A DNA stretch of 64,000 nt from an uncultured Verrucomicrobiales bacterium (GTDB taxonomy: Bacteria > Verrucomicrobiota > Verrucomicrobiia > Verrucomicrobiales > Akkermansiaceae), in the NCBI GenBank assembly GCA_937885815.1, contig CALABM010000066.1:36171-100170 (forward strand), written 5' to 3'. The notes under the pieces were generated by a model. The model was not told the origin of the DNA. It searched no databases and saw only the letters and a program-made list of their open reading frames with translations. Both the position numbers and the translations under genes were made by a program. Positions 1 to 8,210 of the stretch are shown one piece after another. How positions within the stretch are numbered: the stretch's first letter is position 1; the number at the start of each line of letters is the position of its first letter.

Positions 1-394
1 GCAGAATAAGCTCCAAACGCCCGATTTCTTCCAGCGTATCGCGGTATTCCGCACTGTCAGCGGGCAAGTTCTGCAAATCAGCGGACAATTCATCCACTGT
101 TTGCTGAAGTTCCACAATATTCCCTACAGAACCCAGCACCTCATCCAGCAGAGGACGCCCGGAAATATGAATACCATCCTGCGGCAGATAGCCCACATGT
201 GTGTGCTTAGGCAGCAGGACTTTACCGTGGTCAGGCTCCTGCACCCCCACGATACACTTCATGAGGGTCGATTTTCCGGCACCATTTTGCCCCGCGAAAG
301 CGATGCGCTCCCCTCGTTCTACAACGAAGGAGAGCGAATCAAAAAGTACGCGGGGACCGAACTCAATGTGCAGGTCCTGGACGGCAAAAACCAT
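1..394 (-). CDS. ABC-F family ATPase, N-terminal part (C-terminus off the left edge)
   Basis: The reverse strand reads as the first 131 residues of an ATP-binding cassette protein of the ABC-F (Uup/EttA/ABCF3-like) type. The Walker A motif GQNGAGKST lies at about residues 35-43, preceded by the typical opening in which the ATPase domain begins almost at residue 1 with no membrane segment. The later stretch with the motif VGYLPQD and a charged helical region fits the beginning of domain 1. ABC-F proteins are soluble and act on the ribosome or on DNA rather than in transport. The ATG shares one base with the TAA of the upstream cyclophilin gene (TAATG), so the two are probably translationally coupled. 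Which ABC-F subfamily cannot be told, because the linker and second ATPase domain lie outside the window. Confidence 0.85.
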   Translation of the reverse strand, partial: MVFAVQDLHIEFGPRVLFDSLSFVVERGERIAFAGQNGAGKSTLMKCIVGVQEPDHGKVLLPKHTHVGYLPQDGIHISGRPLLDEVLGSVGNIVELQQTVDELSADLQNLPADSAEYRDTLEEIGRLELIL

Positions 395-918
395 TACTTA
401 CCGAGTTTGCTGTTCCAGCGAGTAATGTTGGAGGCCTGTTCCTCGAACAAATCTGCGCAGTCATCGTGAATCACGATGTCAGTAATCTTGTCACCCTGGC
501 GAACAGAGTCCACAACCTTCTGGTCCTCAGGGGAGCATACCTCACCGAAAATGGTGTGCTTGCCATTGAGCCAGTCCGTGGGAACATGGGTGATGAAGAA
601 CTGGGAGCCATTGGTGCCCTGACCCGTCCAGCTTCTGCCGGCATTAGCCATAGCAAGCAGACCGGGGCGGTTGAACTTGAGGTCGGGACGGCACTCATCA
701 TCAAACTTGTAGCCGGGGCCACCACAGCCGGTACCATCAGGGCAGCCACCCTGAATCATGAAATCAGCAATCACGCGGTGGAAAGTAAGGCCCTTATAGA
801 AGCCACGCTGAGCCAGATTCAGGAAGCTAGCAGCAGTCATGGGGGTCTTGGAAGCGAAAACAGTCAGGTTGATATCGCCACGGCTGGTCTTGATGGTGAT
901 TTTCTTGTCAGTTGCCAT
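394..918 (-). CDS. Cyclophilin-type peptidyl-prolyl cis-trans isomerase
   Basis: A 174-residue single-domain cyclophilin that should catalyse cis-trans isomerisation of prolyl bonds. The family signatures are clear: FHRVI near residue 46, the glycine-rich GCPDGTGCGGPGY segment, the active-site block MANAG...GTNGSQFFIT, and WLNGKHTIFGEV. No signal peptide is seen from the chosen start, so the protein is probably cytoplasmic. An in-frame ATG exists at 969, but a promoter lies at 925-953 and ends 6 bases before the ATG at 918, so 918 is taken as the start. The first 17 residues of the longer frame (MSLFLLEQLD...) have no family similarity. The gene overlaps the downstream ABC-F start by one base, forming a two-gene operon. 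Confidence 0.93.
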   Translation of the reverse strand: MATDKKITIKTSRGDINLTVFASKTPMTAASFLNLAQRGFYKGLTFHRVIADFMIQGGCPDGTGCGGPGYKFDDECRPDLKFNRPGLLAMANAGRSWTGQGTNGSQFFITHVPTDWLNGKHTIFGEVCSPEDQKVVDSVRQGDKITDIVIHDDCADLFEEQASNITRWNSKLGK

Positions 919-924
919 GCGCGC

Positions 925-953
925 ACCATACCAGCATACATCAAGCTGTTCAA
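925..953 (-). promoter_or_regulatory. Promoter of the cyclophilin gene (leaderless type)
   Basis: On the reverse strand a -35 TTGAAC (953-948) and a -10 TATGGT (930-925) are separated by 17 bp. The ATG at 918 starts 7 positions after the end of the -10 (6 bases between), where transcription should begin. Confidence 0.6.
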
Positions 954-995
954 GAAGAAAGAGTGACATGGTATCTACATTCTGCTGATTAAGGC

Positions 996-1025
996 TTGCG
1001 TTTGTAGGGGTGGGTGTCCTATAAT
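996..1025 (+). promoter_or_regulatory. Promoter of the thioredoxin-fold/hrpB operon (leaderless type)
   Basis: -35 TTGCGT (996-1001), 18 bp spacer, perfect -10 TATAAT (1020-1025), then 7 bases to the ATG at 1033. An ATG at 1024 lies inside the -10 box and so cannot be the start codon. Confidence 0.75.
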
Positions 1026-1032
1026 GCCGGTC

Positions 1033-2343
1033 ATGAAGAAAACAGCTCTACTCACCATACTGGCCCTTCTCGGCATAACAAGTGCCGGCGCCGCAGAACC
1101 TGAAATGCGTGCAGCTCTGGCAAAATGGGAACAGCAGATGACAGAGTACCGCGCAGCACTGCAGGTGGCAAACACGGACGAACAGCGTGCAGCTGTGCGT
1201 GTACCGGATGGCCGTGATATGGCTGCAGAGCTCTGGCGCAGTGTCAACCGCAAAGTAGGTGAGCGTGAAGAGCTGGTACGCCCTACCGCTCAGGAGCGCA
1301 TGAACGGAGCTGTGGACGAGCGCAAAATGGTGTCCATCTATGAGTTTGAACAGCCATGGGCTGCCCCCGCCGTAGTATGGTTTCTCAATCATCCGGATGC
1401 CTTTGCTCAGGTATTCGGCAACAGACAGCGCCAGATTTCCTTCTATGCGAATGCCCTGCTGGAGAGCGTAAACCGAGTTCACTTCAGCAGCCCATATATC
1501 GCCGACGCCTGCGCTAAGCTCTCAGAGAGCCAAAGCGTAAGAGTATATGAACTGCTGCAGAAAATCTACATCCGCAATCAGGATTTAACAGCCCGCGCAG
1601 GTGCAGCTATGGCCATGTGTATCATGCTCACTAATCCGACCATTCAGGGCGCGGAAGGCAGTGCCGCCATGGCTCGCAGCAAACAGCTCTACTTCCTGCG
1701 CCAAGCGGCCCGCATTTCTCCGGAAGATACAATGTTTGGAACGCGCTCCATGAATGATGCTATTCTGGAAATGACCTATGTTCTGCGAAACCTCAGCGTG
1801 GGCAGCATCCCGCCCCAACTGACGGTTAAGGGAATGGATGGCAATGAGACAACCTTCCCGGTACAAGGCCGAGCCAACCTCATTTTCTTCTGGTCCCCTG
1901 CTGAGCAGGTAGGCCTGAATGTCGTTACAAAGCAGCATCTGCTCGCTCAGCAGTTCCCCGGGCTGGTATTCTGCCCCATCACGGTACATGCTAATCACGG
2001 AGAATGGCTCATGGAGCTGCGCCAACTTGGCATCGTGGGTAACTGCTTCATGGATAATGAGCAGAACAGCAACGGCAAGGCATACCGAATCACGCAGCTT
2101 CCCACCGCTGTACTCGTGGGGCCTGATAGCCGCATTCTTTTCATAGGCTATCCGAATCTCGGCCTGCAGACGGCGCTGGATAATCTCTATGCCAGTCAGA
2201 GAGAGCGTGGCGCCCGCGTTGCCGTGGAAGGCACCCCTGGTGGAGAGGATGCCCCCACTATTCAACCCGGTTCACAGCCCACGGGTCCCTCCGGCAGTCA
2301 ATCTGCTCCTCCCGCCCTGCGTGATATGCCTGACGACCTCTGA
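1033..2343 (+). CDS. Secreted protein with C-terminal thioredoxin-like fold lacking the CXXC motif
   Basis: A 436-residue exported protein. It begins with a clear signal peptide (MKKTALLTILALLGITSAGAA). Residues of about 30-250 are helical, charged and of unknown type. From about residue 265 a TlpA/thioredoxin-like pattern follows: LIFFWSPAEQ, then a strand-helix arrangement, then the conserved cis-proline turn ITQLPTAVLV, then DSRILFIGYPN. The position where redox enzymes have CXXC carries SPAEQ, so it is probably not a disulfide oxidoreductase. The C-terminus is a Pro/Ser/Gly-rich tail. Its stop codon TGA overlaps the ATG of hrpB (TGATG), which couples a periplasmic protein to a cytoplasmic helicase. 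The function is not known. Confidence 0.8.
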   Translation: MKKTALLTILALLGITSAGAAEPEMRAALAKWEQQMTEYRAALQVANTDEQRAAVRVPDGRDMAAELWRSVNRKVGEREELVRPTAQERMNGAVDERKMVSIYEFEQPWAAPAVVWFLNHPDAFAQVFGNRQRQISFYANALLESVNRVHFSSPYIADACAKLSESQSVRVYELLQKIYIRNQDLTARAGAAMAMCIMLTNPTIQGAEGSAAMARSKQLYFLRQAARISPEDTMFGTRSMNDAILEMTYVLRNLSVGSIPPQLTVKGMDGNETTFPVQGRANLIFFWSPAEQVGLNVVTKQHLLAQQFPGLVFCPITVHANHGEWLMELRQLGIVGNCFMDNEQNSNGKAYRITQLPTAVLVGPDSRILFIGYPNLGLQTALDNLYASQRERGARVAVEGTPGGEDAPTIQPGSQPTGPSGSQSAPPALRDMPDDL

Positions 2344-4874
2344 TGTCTTCCATGCTCCCCATTGAGGCCATTCGGCCGGATATAGATGAAGCCGTGCGTA
2401 AGCCCGGCTTCTGTGTCTTGCTCAGCGCGCCGACCGGCAGCGGCAAGTCCACCCGTGTACCCCTTATGCTGGAAGCCGGCGGCGTAGCGGAAAGAGGCAC
2501 AATCATCGTTGTCCAGCCCCGAAGACTCGCAGCACGGCTTCTGGCCGGCTATGTCGCACGTCAATACCCATGCTCACTTGGCAAGGAAGTAGGCTATACT
2601 GTACGCTTTGACTCCCGCCAGAGTGCCGCGACACGCATTCTGTACGTGACGGATGGCATACTGGAGCGCCGTCTCACGGAAGATCCGGAGCTGAAAGGAG
2701 TCAGCGCCGTTATCTTTGATGAAGTTCACGAGCGACGCCTCTCCGGTGACCTGTGTCTGGCGCGCGTGCTAGAATTACAGCGCAGCTCGCGCAAGGATAT
2801 AGGCGTCTTTGTGATGTCCGCCACGCTTGAGTTGGATAAGCTGCAGGATTACCTCCCGCAGGCAACTGTTCTTCGAGCTGAAGGACGCATGTATCCTGTG
2901 GAAATAAGCTACATGCCCCCCGCACCGGTACGTGACAGCCGCGGCTATGTGAATCTACCCCCAGTGTGGGAACAGTGCGCTGCCGCAGTACGAAAGCTGA
3001 CGGAACAACCGGACGCCGGCGACATCCTCGTATTCCTTCCCGGCACATACGAAATCCGCCGAACTGTGGAAATCCTTGAGAATGTTGGCTGGCTGCGAGG
3101 ACGCGAGGTATATGCTCTTCACGGTCAGCTTACGCCTGATATGCAAGCCCGTGCCGTGGACAAAGGTGATGTTCCCCGCATCATCGTGAGCACGAATATC
3201 GCGGAAACCTCACTGACCATCGAAGGCGTGCGCTCCGTGGTGGACAGCGGCACAGCCCGTGAATCCCGTTGGGACCCGGTTCGCGGGTTGAGTACCCTTC
3301 ATGTTGTTCCCATCTCACAGGCTCAGGCAGAACAACGCACAGGCCGAGCCGGTCGACTGGGCCCGGGACGCTGCATCCGCCTCTGGAGTGAAGCGGAGCA
3401 CCGCCGCCGCTGCCCCTATCCGGCACCGGAAGTCCACCGAGCAGACATATCTGCCGCCTTTTTGAACCTGCTGGCATGGGGGTGCAAAGGCCTGAACGGC
3501 ATACGCTCTTTCCGCTGGCCGGACGCCCCCACAGAGGCGGAAACCACACGAGCTTGGACTCTGCTGCAGGAGCTTGGTGCCATCACGGAAAATGGCGAGC
3601 TAAGCCCCATCGGCCGCCAAATGCTCCGCTACCCACTTTCCCCTGTGCTATCGCGCCTTCTGGTGGCCGGAGCCGAATACAACTGCACGGCGGAAGCAGC
3701 AGCCATTGCCGCTTTGATCCAAGGTGAAAATGTGGCTCTCGCTGCAGGCCTGAGCGACAAGCTGCATGAAGAAGAGGACTTCACGGATTTCCAAGCGGAG
3801 TGGCGTGCTGTACAGGAAGCCGAGCGCCTCAGATATGATGCCGTGGCCTGCACGCGCCTAGGCATCATGGCACGAGCTGCGCGAGAAGTACAAGCTGCAT
3901 ACCGCCAGCTCATGCGAGGGGATAACAGCTCCCCGGATTTCGCTGTGAACAAAAGCGGCGTGATCTCCGCCCTGCTCGGCTCATTTCCGGCAAACGTGGC
4001 CGCGAAAAACAGCGCTGCAACCGGTACCGCTCGTATCACTTCACGCCGCAGCGGAAAAATAGCCTCAGCCGTGGCAAAACAGGCAGATATTTTTCTTGCC
4101 GCTGAAATTGCAGAGATAGGCGGCAAGGGAGTAGAAACTAGGCTGAGCCGCTGCACGCATCTGCAACTGAGCGATTTAGTTACGCACGAGGATGATATCC
4201 CCGTATATGACTCCACTCGCAAGAGAGTGCTGAACATGCACCGCACGCTTTACCGAGATTTGGTACTGAACGAGAAAGAAACCGGTGACGCCTCCCCTGA
4301 CGATGCCGCGCCACTTCTGGCAGACCGCGTGGTACGCGGCGAACTCAGATTGGAGGGCTGGGATGGCCACGTGCTGCAGTGGATTAACCGCCTCACCTGC
4401 CTCCGCAACGCCATGCCGGAGCTGGACATACCTGAGTTCGGCGAAGAAGACCGGCTGGTGGCCATTACAATGCTCTGCGATGGAGCCGTCAGCTATAAAG
4501 AAATTGCGGCTCGCCCGGTATTGCCCATTCTTGGAGAATGGCTTTCCCCTTGGCAGAAAGAATGCTTAAATCGCTATGCTCCCAAGGCCATCAAGCTGGC
4601 AAATGGGCGGGAGGTAAAGCTTCTGTACCGAGAGGATGGCACCCCGAGCTTCGGGCTCAAGTGTCAGCTGCTCTTTGGCGTACCCACCACCCCAACCATA
4701 GCGGATGGGCGTGTGAAGTGCCTCATTGAAATCCTTGCGCCGAATCAGCGCCCGTATCAGACCACATCAGATATGGAATCCTTCTGGCGAAATGGTTATC
4801 CGCAGATGAAAAAAGACCTTGCGGGCAGATACCCCCGCCATGACTGGCCGGATAAAGCCCCGGATGCAAAATAA
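2343..4874 (+). CDS. hrpB: ATP-dependent helicase HrpB (DEAH/DExH family)
   Basis: An 843-residue superfamily 2 helicase of the HrpB type, close to the usual family length of about 820. Walker A is APTGSGKST with K35, the DEVH box is at about residues 126-129, motif III is MSAT, and motifs V and VI read STNIAETSLTIEGV and AEQRTGRAGRLGPG. Helicase-associated and HrpB C-terminal domains follow, including the typical GEWLSPWQKE stretch near residue 730. HrpB proteins are presumed RNA or DNA helicases, but the physiological substrate is poorly defined in the family. It is the second gene of an operon with the secreted thioredoxin-fold protein, overlapping it by one base. Confidence 0.93.
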   Translation: MSSMLPIEAIRPDIDEAVRKPGFCVLLSAPTGSGKSTRVPLMLEAGGVAERGTIIVVQPRRLAARLLAGYVARQYPCSLGKEVGYTVRFDSRQSAATRILYVTDGILERRLTEDPELKGVSAVIFDEVHERRLSGDLCLARVLELQRSSRKDIGVFVMSATLELDKLQDYLPQATVLRAEGRMYPVEISYMPPAPVRDSRGYVNLPPVWEQCAAAVRKLTEQPDAGDILVFLPGTYEIRRTVEILENVGWLRGREVYALHGQLTPDMQARAVDKGDVPRIIVSTNIAETSLTIEGVRSVVDSGTARESRWDPVRGLSTLHVVPISQAQAEQRTGRAGRLGPGRCIRLWSEAEHRRRCPYPAPEVHRADISAAFLNLLAWGCKGLNGIRSFRWPDAPTEAETTRAWTLLQELGAITENGELSPIGRQMLRYPLSPVLSRLLVAGAEYNCTAEAAAIAALIQGENVALAAGLSDKLHEEEDFTDFQAEWRAVQEAERLRYDAVACTRLGIMARAAREVQAAYRQLMRGDNSSPDFAVNKSGVISALLGSFPANVAAKNSAATGTARITSRRSGKIASAVAKQADIFLAAEIAEIGGKGVETRLSRCTHLQLSDLVTHEDDIPVYDSTRKRVLNMHRTLYRDLVLNEKETGDASPDDAAPLLADRVVRGELRLEGWDGHVLQWINRLTCLRNAMPELDIPEFGEEDRLVAITMLCDGAVSYKEIAARPVLPILGEWLSPWQKECLNRYAPKAIKLANGREVKLLYREDGTPSFGLKCQLLFGVPTTPTIADGRVKCLIEILAPNQRPYQTTSDMESFWRNGYPQMKKDLAGRYPRHDWPDKAPDAK

Positions 4875-4876
4875 AA

Positions 4877-4904
4877 TCACCGTGCCCTCACGTAGGCACG
4901 GTGA
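4877..4904 (-). terminator. Intrinsic terminator between convergent hrpB and hisC
   Basis: A perfect 10-bp stem (TCACCGTGCC / GGCACGGTGA) with an 8-base loop. On the reverse strand it is followed by a T-rich tract (TTTTATTTT), so it mainly ends hisC transcription. The forward side has only a weak TATAAA tail. Confidence 0.75.
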
Positions 4905-4926
4905 TATAAAGCGTGTTACGGATAAT

Positions 4927-6027
4927 TTACTTACCCAGCAGCTCTGCAAGCACCTCTAGGCAACGAGCATTTTCACGCTCTGTACCAACGGTGATGCGTA
5001 CATACTCAGGCAGCCCGTAGCCATCCATGTGGCGGAGGATTACGCCCTTGGCCAGAGCGTCATTGAACACCTTGCGGCCCTGCCCGGTTTTCACCAGAAT
5101 GAAGTTCGCCTGGCTGGGAACATAATCAATGCCCCAAGCCTCAAAGGCTGCATAGTACTGCTTCTTACCACGGTTCACCATATCAACGGAGGCGGCAAGA
5201 TGCTCAGCATCATCCAGAGCAGCCACAGCGGCCACCTGTGACATGAGATTCATGTTGAACGGCGTGCGGGCCTTGTTCAGCAGGTCGGCAATCTCGGGAA
5301 TCGTCACGCCATACCCCGCGCGCAGACCGGCAAGGCCGTATGCCTTGGAGAATGTGCGCAGCAGAATGACGTTCTTTCCGGCCTTCACATACTTGAGCGT
5401 ATCAGGCTTGTCATCCGCAAAATCAATGTAAGCCTCATCGAACGCTACAATAACGTGCTCAGGGACAGCCTCCATGAAGGCATCCATCTCAGCCTGAGTT
5501 ACAACAGTACCGAGAGGATTGGCCGGATTCGTGATGAACACAAGGCGGGTCTGCGGAGTAATAGCGGCAAGAATAGCCTGCAAATCGGAACTGAAATCGT
5601 CCTTGATAGGAGCCTCCACATACTTAGCGCCGAAAAGCTTGCACATGATGGGATACATGGAGAAGCTATGGCGGGCAGCAATGAGCTCAATCCCCTCATG
5701 AAGGCAAGCATGGCACAGCAACTCGATAAGCTCACTGCTGCCGCTACCCACTACAGTCTGGTCAAACGCCACCCCAAAGCGCTCTGCAATTTTGCTGCGC
5801 AGAGTAAAGGAAGCGCCGTCCGGGTAAATGTGCACTCCGGTAGCAGCCTTCTGGATGGCCTCAATGGCTTTAGGAGACGGCCCGAGAGAATTTTCATTGG
5901 ACGCGAGCTTCACAATATCGGCTGGACTCATACCCAGCTCACGGGCTGTTTCCTCGATGGGCTTGCCGGGCTGGTAGGCTACCAGATCCAGCACGTACTG
6001 ATTGGCATACTGAGAGATGTTGCTCAT
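4927..6027 (-). CDS. hisC: Histidinol-phosphate aminotransferase
   Basis: A 366-residue fold-type I PLP aminotransferase of the HisC family, which converts imidazole acetol-phosphate and glutamate to histidinol phosphate and 2-oxoglutarate in histidine biosynthesis. It has the N-terminal LASNENSLGPSP block, TNPANPLG, the DEAY strand at about 197-200, the PLP-binding lysine in FSKAYGLAGLRAGYG (K228), and the C-terminal arginine in EYVRITVG. The length is normal. No other his genes are nearby, so it is encoded apart from the pathway, as is common in this phylum. HisC homologues sometimes also act on aromatic amino acids. Transcription starts from a promoter at 6048-6076, giving a short leader of about 13 bases. 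Confidence 0.92.
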   Translation of the reverse strand: MSNISQYANQYVLDLVAYQPGKPIEETARELGMSPADIVKLASNENSLGPSPKAIEAIQKAATGVHIYPDGASFTLRSKIAERFGVAFDQTVVGSGSSELIELLCHACLHEGIELIAARHSFSMYPIMCKLFGAKYVEAPIKDDFSSDLQAILAAITPQTRLVFITNPANPLGTVVTQAEMDAFMEAVPEHVIVAFDEAYIDFADDKPDTLKYVKAGKNVILLRTFSKAYGLAGLRAGYGVTIPEIADLLNKARTPFNMNLMSQVAAVAALDDAEHLAASVDMVNRGKKQYYAAFEAWGIDYVPSQANFILVKTGQGRKVFNDALAKGVILRHMDGYGLPEYVRITVGTERENARCLEVLAELLGK

Positions 6028-6047
6028 GGCTTGCTATTTCGAGCGGC

Positions 6048-6076
6048 ATTATAATACCTGTCATGTGCAAACTCAA
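6048..6076 (-). promoter_or_regulatory. Promoter of hisC
   Basis: Reverse strand -35 TTGAGT (6076-6071), 17 bp, perfect -10 TATAAT (6053-6048); 20 bases from the -10 to the ATG at 6027. Confidence 0.72.
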
Positions 6077-6079
6077 GCC

Positions 6080-6108
6080 TTGAATCCGCCATGATTATCA
6101 GATAAAAT
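6080..6108 (+). promoter_or_regulatory. Promoter of the 6116 gene (leaderless type)
   Basis: -35 TTGAAT (6080-6085), 17 bp, -10 TAAAAT (6103-6108), 7 bases, then the ATG at 6116. It is divergent from the hisC promoter with the two -35 boxes only 3 bp apart. Confidence 0.7.
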
Positions 6109-6115
6109 CAATCCC

Positions 6116-7129
6116 ATGAAAAAATGGCACAAGCGGACACTCATCGTCCTGATACTGGGTGCTCTGGGCATCGTGGCTCTTGGGTTCCGCCCGGCACTTT
6201 CTGAGGACGAGTTCGTACAGCTTACCCACACTATACAAGAAGTGCAGCTGCCGGAACATCTGGCTGACAGCGATTTCTCTTTCTCGCATACCATTAAGCT
6301 CCACGAGCCTCACCGCGGAACCTGGTACGATGGCGGCTTGCAGAGCGTCCATCCGCTGATTCATCCCGCAGAGTGGAACATCCGGGTCTACTGCGAAAAT
6401 GGCAAATTGAAAGTAGCTGCTGAGCCCCCTGAGATTCGCTCAGATATGGCGCAGATGCAGGTTTCATGGTTCGCCGGCATAGGAGATGTGAACCACGTCC
6501 GCCGCCCCAATGGCCGCACCCATGCTGAATATCTTCTGCATATCGGCTGCAGTATGAAGCGAACGGGTTGTTTCTGGGAAGAGCCTCAGCGAGAGATGTT
6601 CATTCAGTTCATCACGGTGGATGTGGATGATAAAACGGCAGATTTCGGCACAGCGCTGCTCACCTCGACACAGGACCCCTTCTTCACCCGATTCAAGCAG
6701 AGCACCGAAGGACCGGCTCCTGAACTGCCGGCCCGCTACTGCGATAGCCCCATGGAAAATGCGCTCATGCGTCTGCTGCATATGCTCTCAGCCTGTACGG
6801 CAGATACCCATGAGATACTCACTCCCCGCATCATCACCGGCGCCACGCAGCTTTCTCGGTTCGCCTCAGAGGCTTCTTGGCCGGACTGCTGGGGCCCCGC
6901 TTCTGAAACAGCACGCAAAATTTCCTACCGAGTAGGCCCCACACTCCTTTATTTGGCAGAGAACGAATGTTTCGGCAATCAGCAGCTCATCGACTTCATC
7001 AATGGGCCGGTTTTCGCCAAAGTTTTCGGCGAAAACTTTAGTGAAGCAAAAAATGGCGATGAGCTCGACGTTCTTGAAGGCGTTGAAATTGAGATAATAA
7101 GAGATTCTTCTTCCCCATCGCAGGAATAA
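6116..7129 (+). CDS. Unknown membrane-anchored or secreted protein
   Basis: A 337-residue protein that I do not recognise. It starts with KKWHKR followed by a single hydrophobic segment (about residues 8-24), which is either a signal anchor or a signal peptide ending at ALS. The rest looks extracytoplasmic: mixed beta-type sequence with several cysteines and tryptophans (for example CSMKRTGCFWEEP near residue 143) and an acidic C-terminus. A possible helical region surrounds residues 215-235. The gene is monocistronic between two promoters facing apart and the structured intergenic region at 7140-7308. The start is fixed by the promoter 7 bases upstream. Confidence 0.6.
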   Translation: MKKWHKRTLIVLILGALGIVALGFRPALSEDEFVQLTHTIQEVQLPEHLADSDFSFSHTIKLHEPHRGTWYDGGLQSVHPLIHPAEWNIRVYCENGKLKVAAEPPEIRSDMAQMQVSWFAGIGDVNHVRRPNGRTHAEYLLHIGCSMKRTGCFWEEPQREMFIQFITVDVDDKTADFGTALLTSTQDPFFTRFKQSTEGPAPELPARYCDSPMENALMRLLHMLSACTADTHEILTPRIITGATQLSRFASEASWPDCWGPASETARKISYRVGPTLLYLAENECFGNQQLIDFINGPVFAKVFGENFSEAKNGDELDVLEGVEIEIIRDSSSPSQE

Positions 7130-7179
7130 AATTCAAAAATAAATTAAAAAAATGCAATTTTTCTGTAGAATTTAAGAAT

Positions 7180-7308
7180 TTAATGCGTTCTTAAGAGTAG
7201 ACCGGGGTGAGAGCCGGTCTGAGAGAAGACAGAAAAACTGTTTTTCATAGAGTAGGTGTAAGTACAAAAACGACCGGATTGCCCATGGGGCGCCGGTCGT
7301 TTTTGTTT
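7180..7308 (+). ncRNA. Candidate small structured RNA in the gap before the RNase Z-like gene
   Basis: This gap holds, on the forward strand, a 7-bp hairpin AGACCGG/CCGGTCT (7199-7220), a small hairpin ACAG/CTGT followed by TTTT (7229-7245), and then a strong terminator (7264-7306). Upstream is a possible weak promoter (TTAAAA, 16 bp, TAGAAT at about 7165-7170). There is no open frame of any length. The layout (promoter, two hairpins, terminator, about 130 bases) is what a small RNA gene would look like, but no known RNA family is recognised. It could instead be the 3' untranslated region of the 6116 gene. Confidence 0.3.
7264..7306. terminator. Bidirectional intrinsic terminator
   Basis: A perfect 14-bp stem (ACAAAAACGACCGG paired with CCGGTCGTTTTTGT) around a 15-base loop. 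It has a T-run on both strands, so it can end transcripts from the forward side and from the RNase Z-like gene on the reverse strand. Confidence 0.85.
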
Positions 7309-7310
7309 AC

Positions 7311-8114
7311 TCAGATATAAAGCTTCTCCATATCATCAGGCACATGTATGGTGCCCTTGAAGTGTTCCGCGGCCTCAGCGGTGTAGGTACTGCGGCGAGA
7401 GGCGAGAGTCTTATCCTCAGTATGGTACAGCAGAAGATTCTTCACACCCAGCCCTGCGGCAAGACGCCCGGCATCAAGTGCGGTACTGTGGTGTTTCTCA
7501 TAAGGCTTGAAGCGCTCGCGGTCAGCGTACAAACAAAAAGCTTCACAAAGTAACCAGTCAGCCCCCTGAGCATAAACCTTGGCGCACTCGTTATATGGCT
7601 CATCACCTAAGCACGTCAGGCGACGTCCATCCGGCAATTCAAGACTGAATCCATACTGCTTCGCCTTGGTGGAACCAATATCAAAAGCCTGAGCCTGCAT
7701 ACCGGCAGCACAGAACGCCTCACCATCAGCCAGCGGATGCAGCAGAATGTCTGCATGTAAATGCTTGCAAACCTTGCCCGGCAACGTGTGGCGGCAGATG
7801 AGTTCAAGTGTATTCAAGCCTTCGTCATGGCCGTACAGATGAAGTTCACCGGAATACTTACCGGCATTCATAGCCTGAGCAATCATACGCACCACCCAAA
7901 CTACGCCAAAAATGTGGTCTGTATGCGTATGCGTGAGGAAAATATCGTGAATATCAGAAAGCGGCACCGATGCTTGTTCCAGTCGAGCCAGAATACCATT
8001 TCCTCCACCGGCGTCCACAAGAAGCACTTGCTTTCCATTGCGGATGGTAAAACAGGTGTTGTAACATTGAGTCACAGCGGCGTTTCCAGTACCAAGCATC
8101 GTCAGTTCTATCAT
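7311..8114 (-). CDS. Metallo-beta-lactamase-fold hydrolase, ribonuclease Z-like
   Basis: A 267-residue metallo-beta-lactamase-fold protein of the RNase Z/ElaC or YhfI-like branch. The zinc-binding signature HTHTDH is at about residues 62-67, preceded by LLVDAGGG. Later zinc ligands fit CLGDEP (Asp) and YEKHHST (His). RNase Z matures the 3' end of tRNAs lacking an encoded CCA. Both tRNA genes in this window lack CCA, so such an activity is needed, but this protein is short of the usual RNase Z exosite arm and may act on another phosphodiester. The start at 8114 is chosen because a promoter ends 7 bases before it; an earlier ATG at 8156 lies upstream of that promoter. Confidence 0.75.
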   Translation of the reverse strand: MIELTMLGTGNAAVTQCYNTCFTIRNGKQVLLVDAGGGNGILARLEQASVPLSDIHDIFLTHTHTDHIFGVVWVVRMIAQAMNAGKYSGELHLYGHDEGLNTLELICRHTLPGKVCKHLHADILLHPLADGEAFCAAGMQAQAFDIGSTKAKQYGFSLELPDGRRLTCLGDEPYNECAKVYAQGADWLLCEAFCLYADRERFKPYEKHHSTALDAGRLAAGLGVKNLLLYHTEDKTLASRRSTYTAEAAEHFKGTIHVPDDMEKLYI

Positions 8115-8121
8115 GGGGCTC

Positions 8122-8150
8122 AGTATAACACCTGTGCGCATGGGAGGCAA
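8122..8150 (-). promoter_or_regulatory. Promoter of the RNase Z-like gene (leaderless type)
   Basis: Reverse strand -35 TTGCCT (8150-8145), 17 bp, -10 TATACT (8127-8122), 7 bases to the ATG at 8114. Confidence 0.72.
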
Positions 8151-8175
8151 GTACATAACACGTTAGCGAGATAGA

Positions 8176-8204
8176 TTGCAGCACTCCACAAGTGAGAATA
8201 AAAT
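8176..8204 (+). promoter_or_regulatory. Promoter of the MFS gene at 8211 (leaderless type)
   Basis: -35 TTGCAG (8176-8181), 17 bp, -10 TAAAAT (8199-8204), 6 bases to the ATG at 8211. Confidence 0.7.
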
Positions 8205-8210
8205 GCCCTC

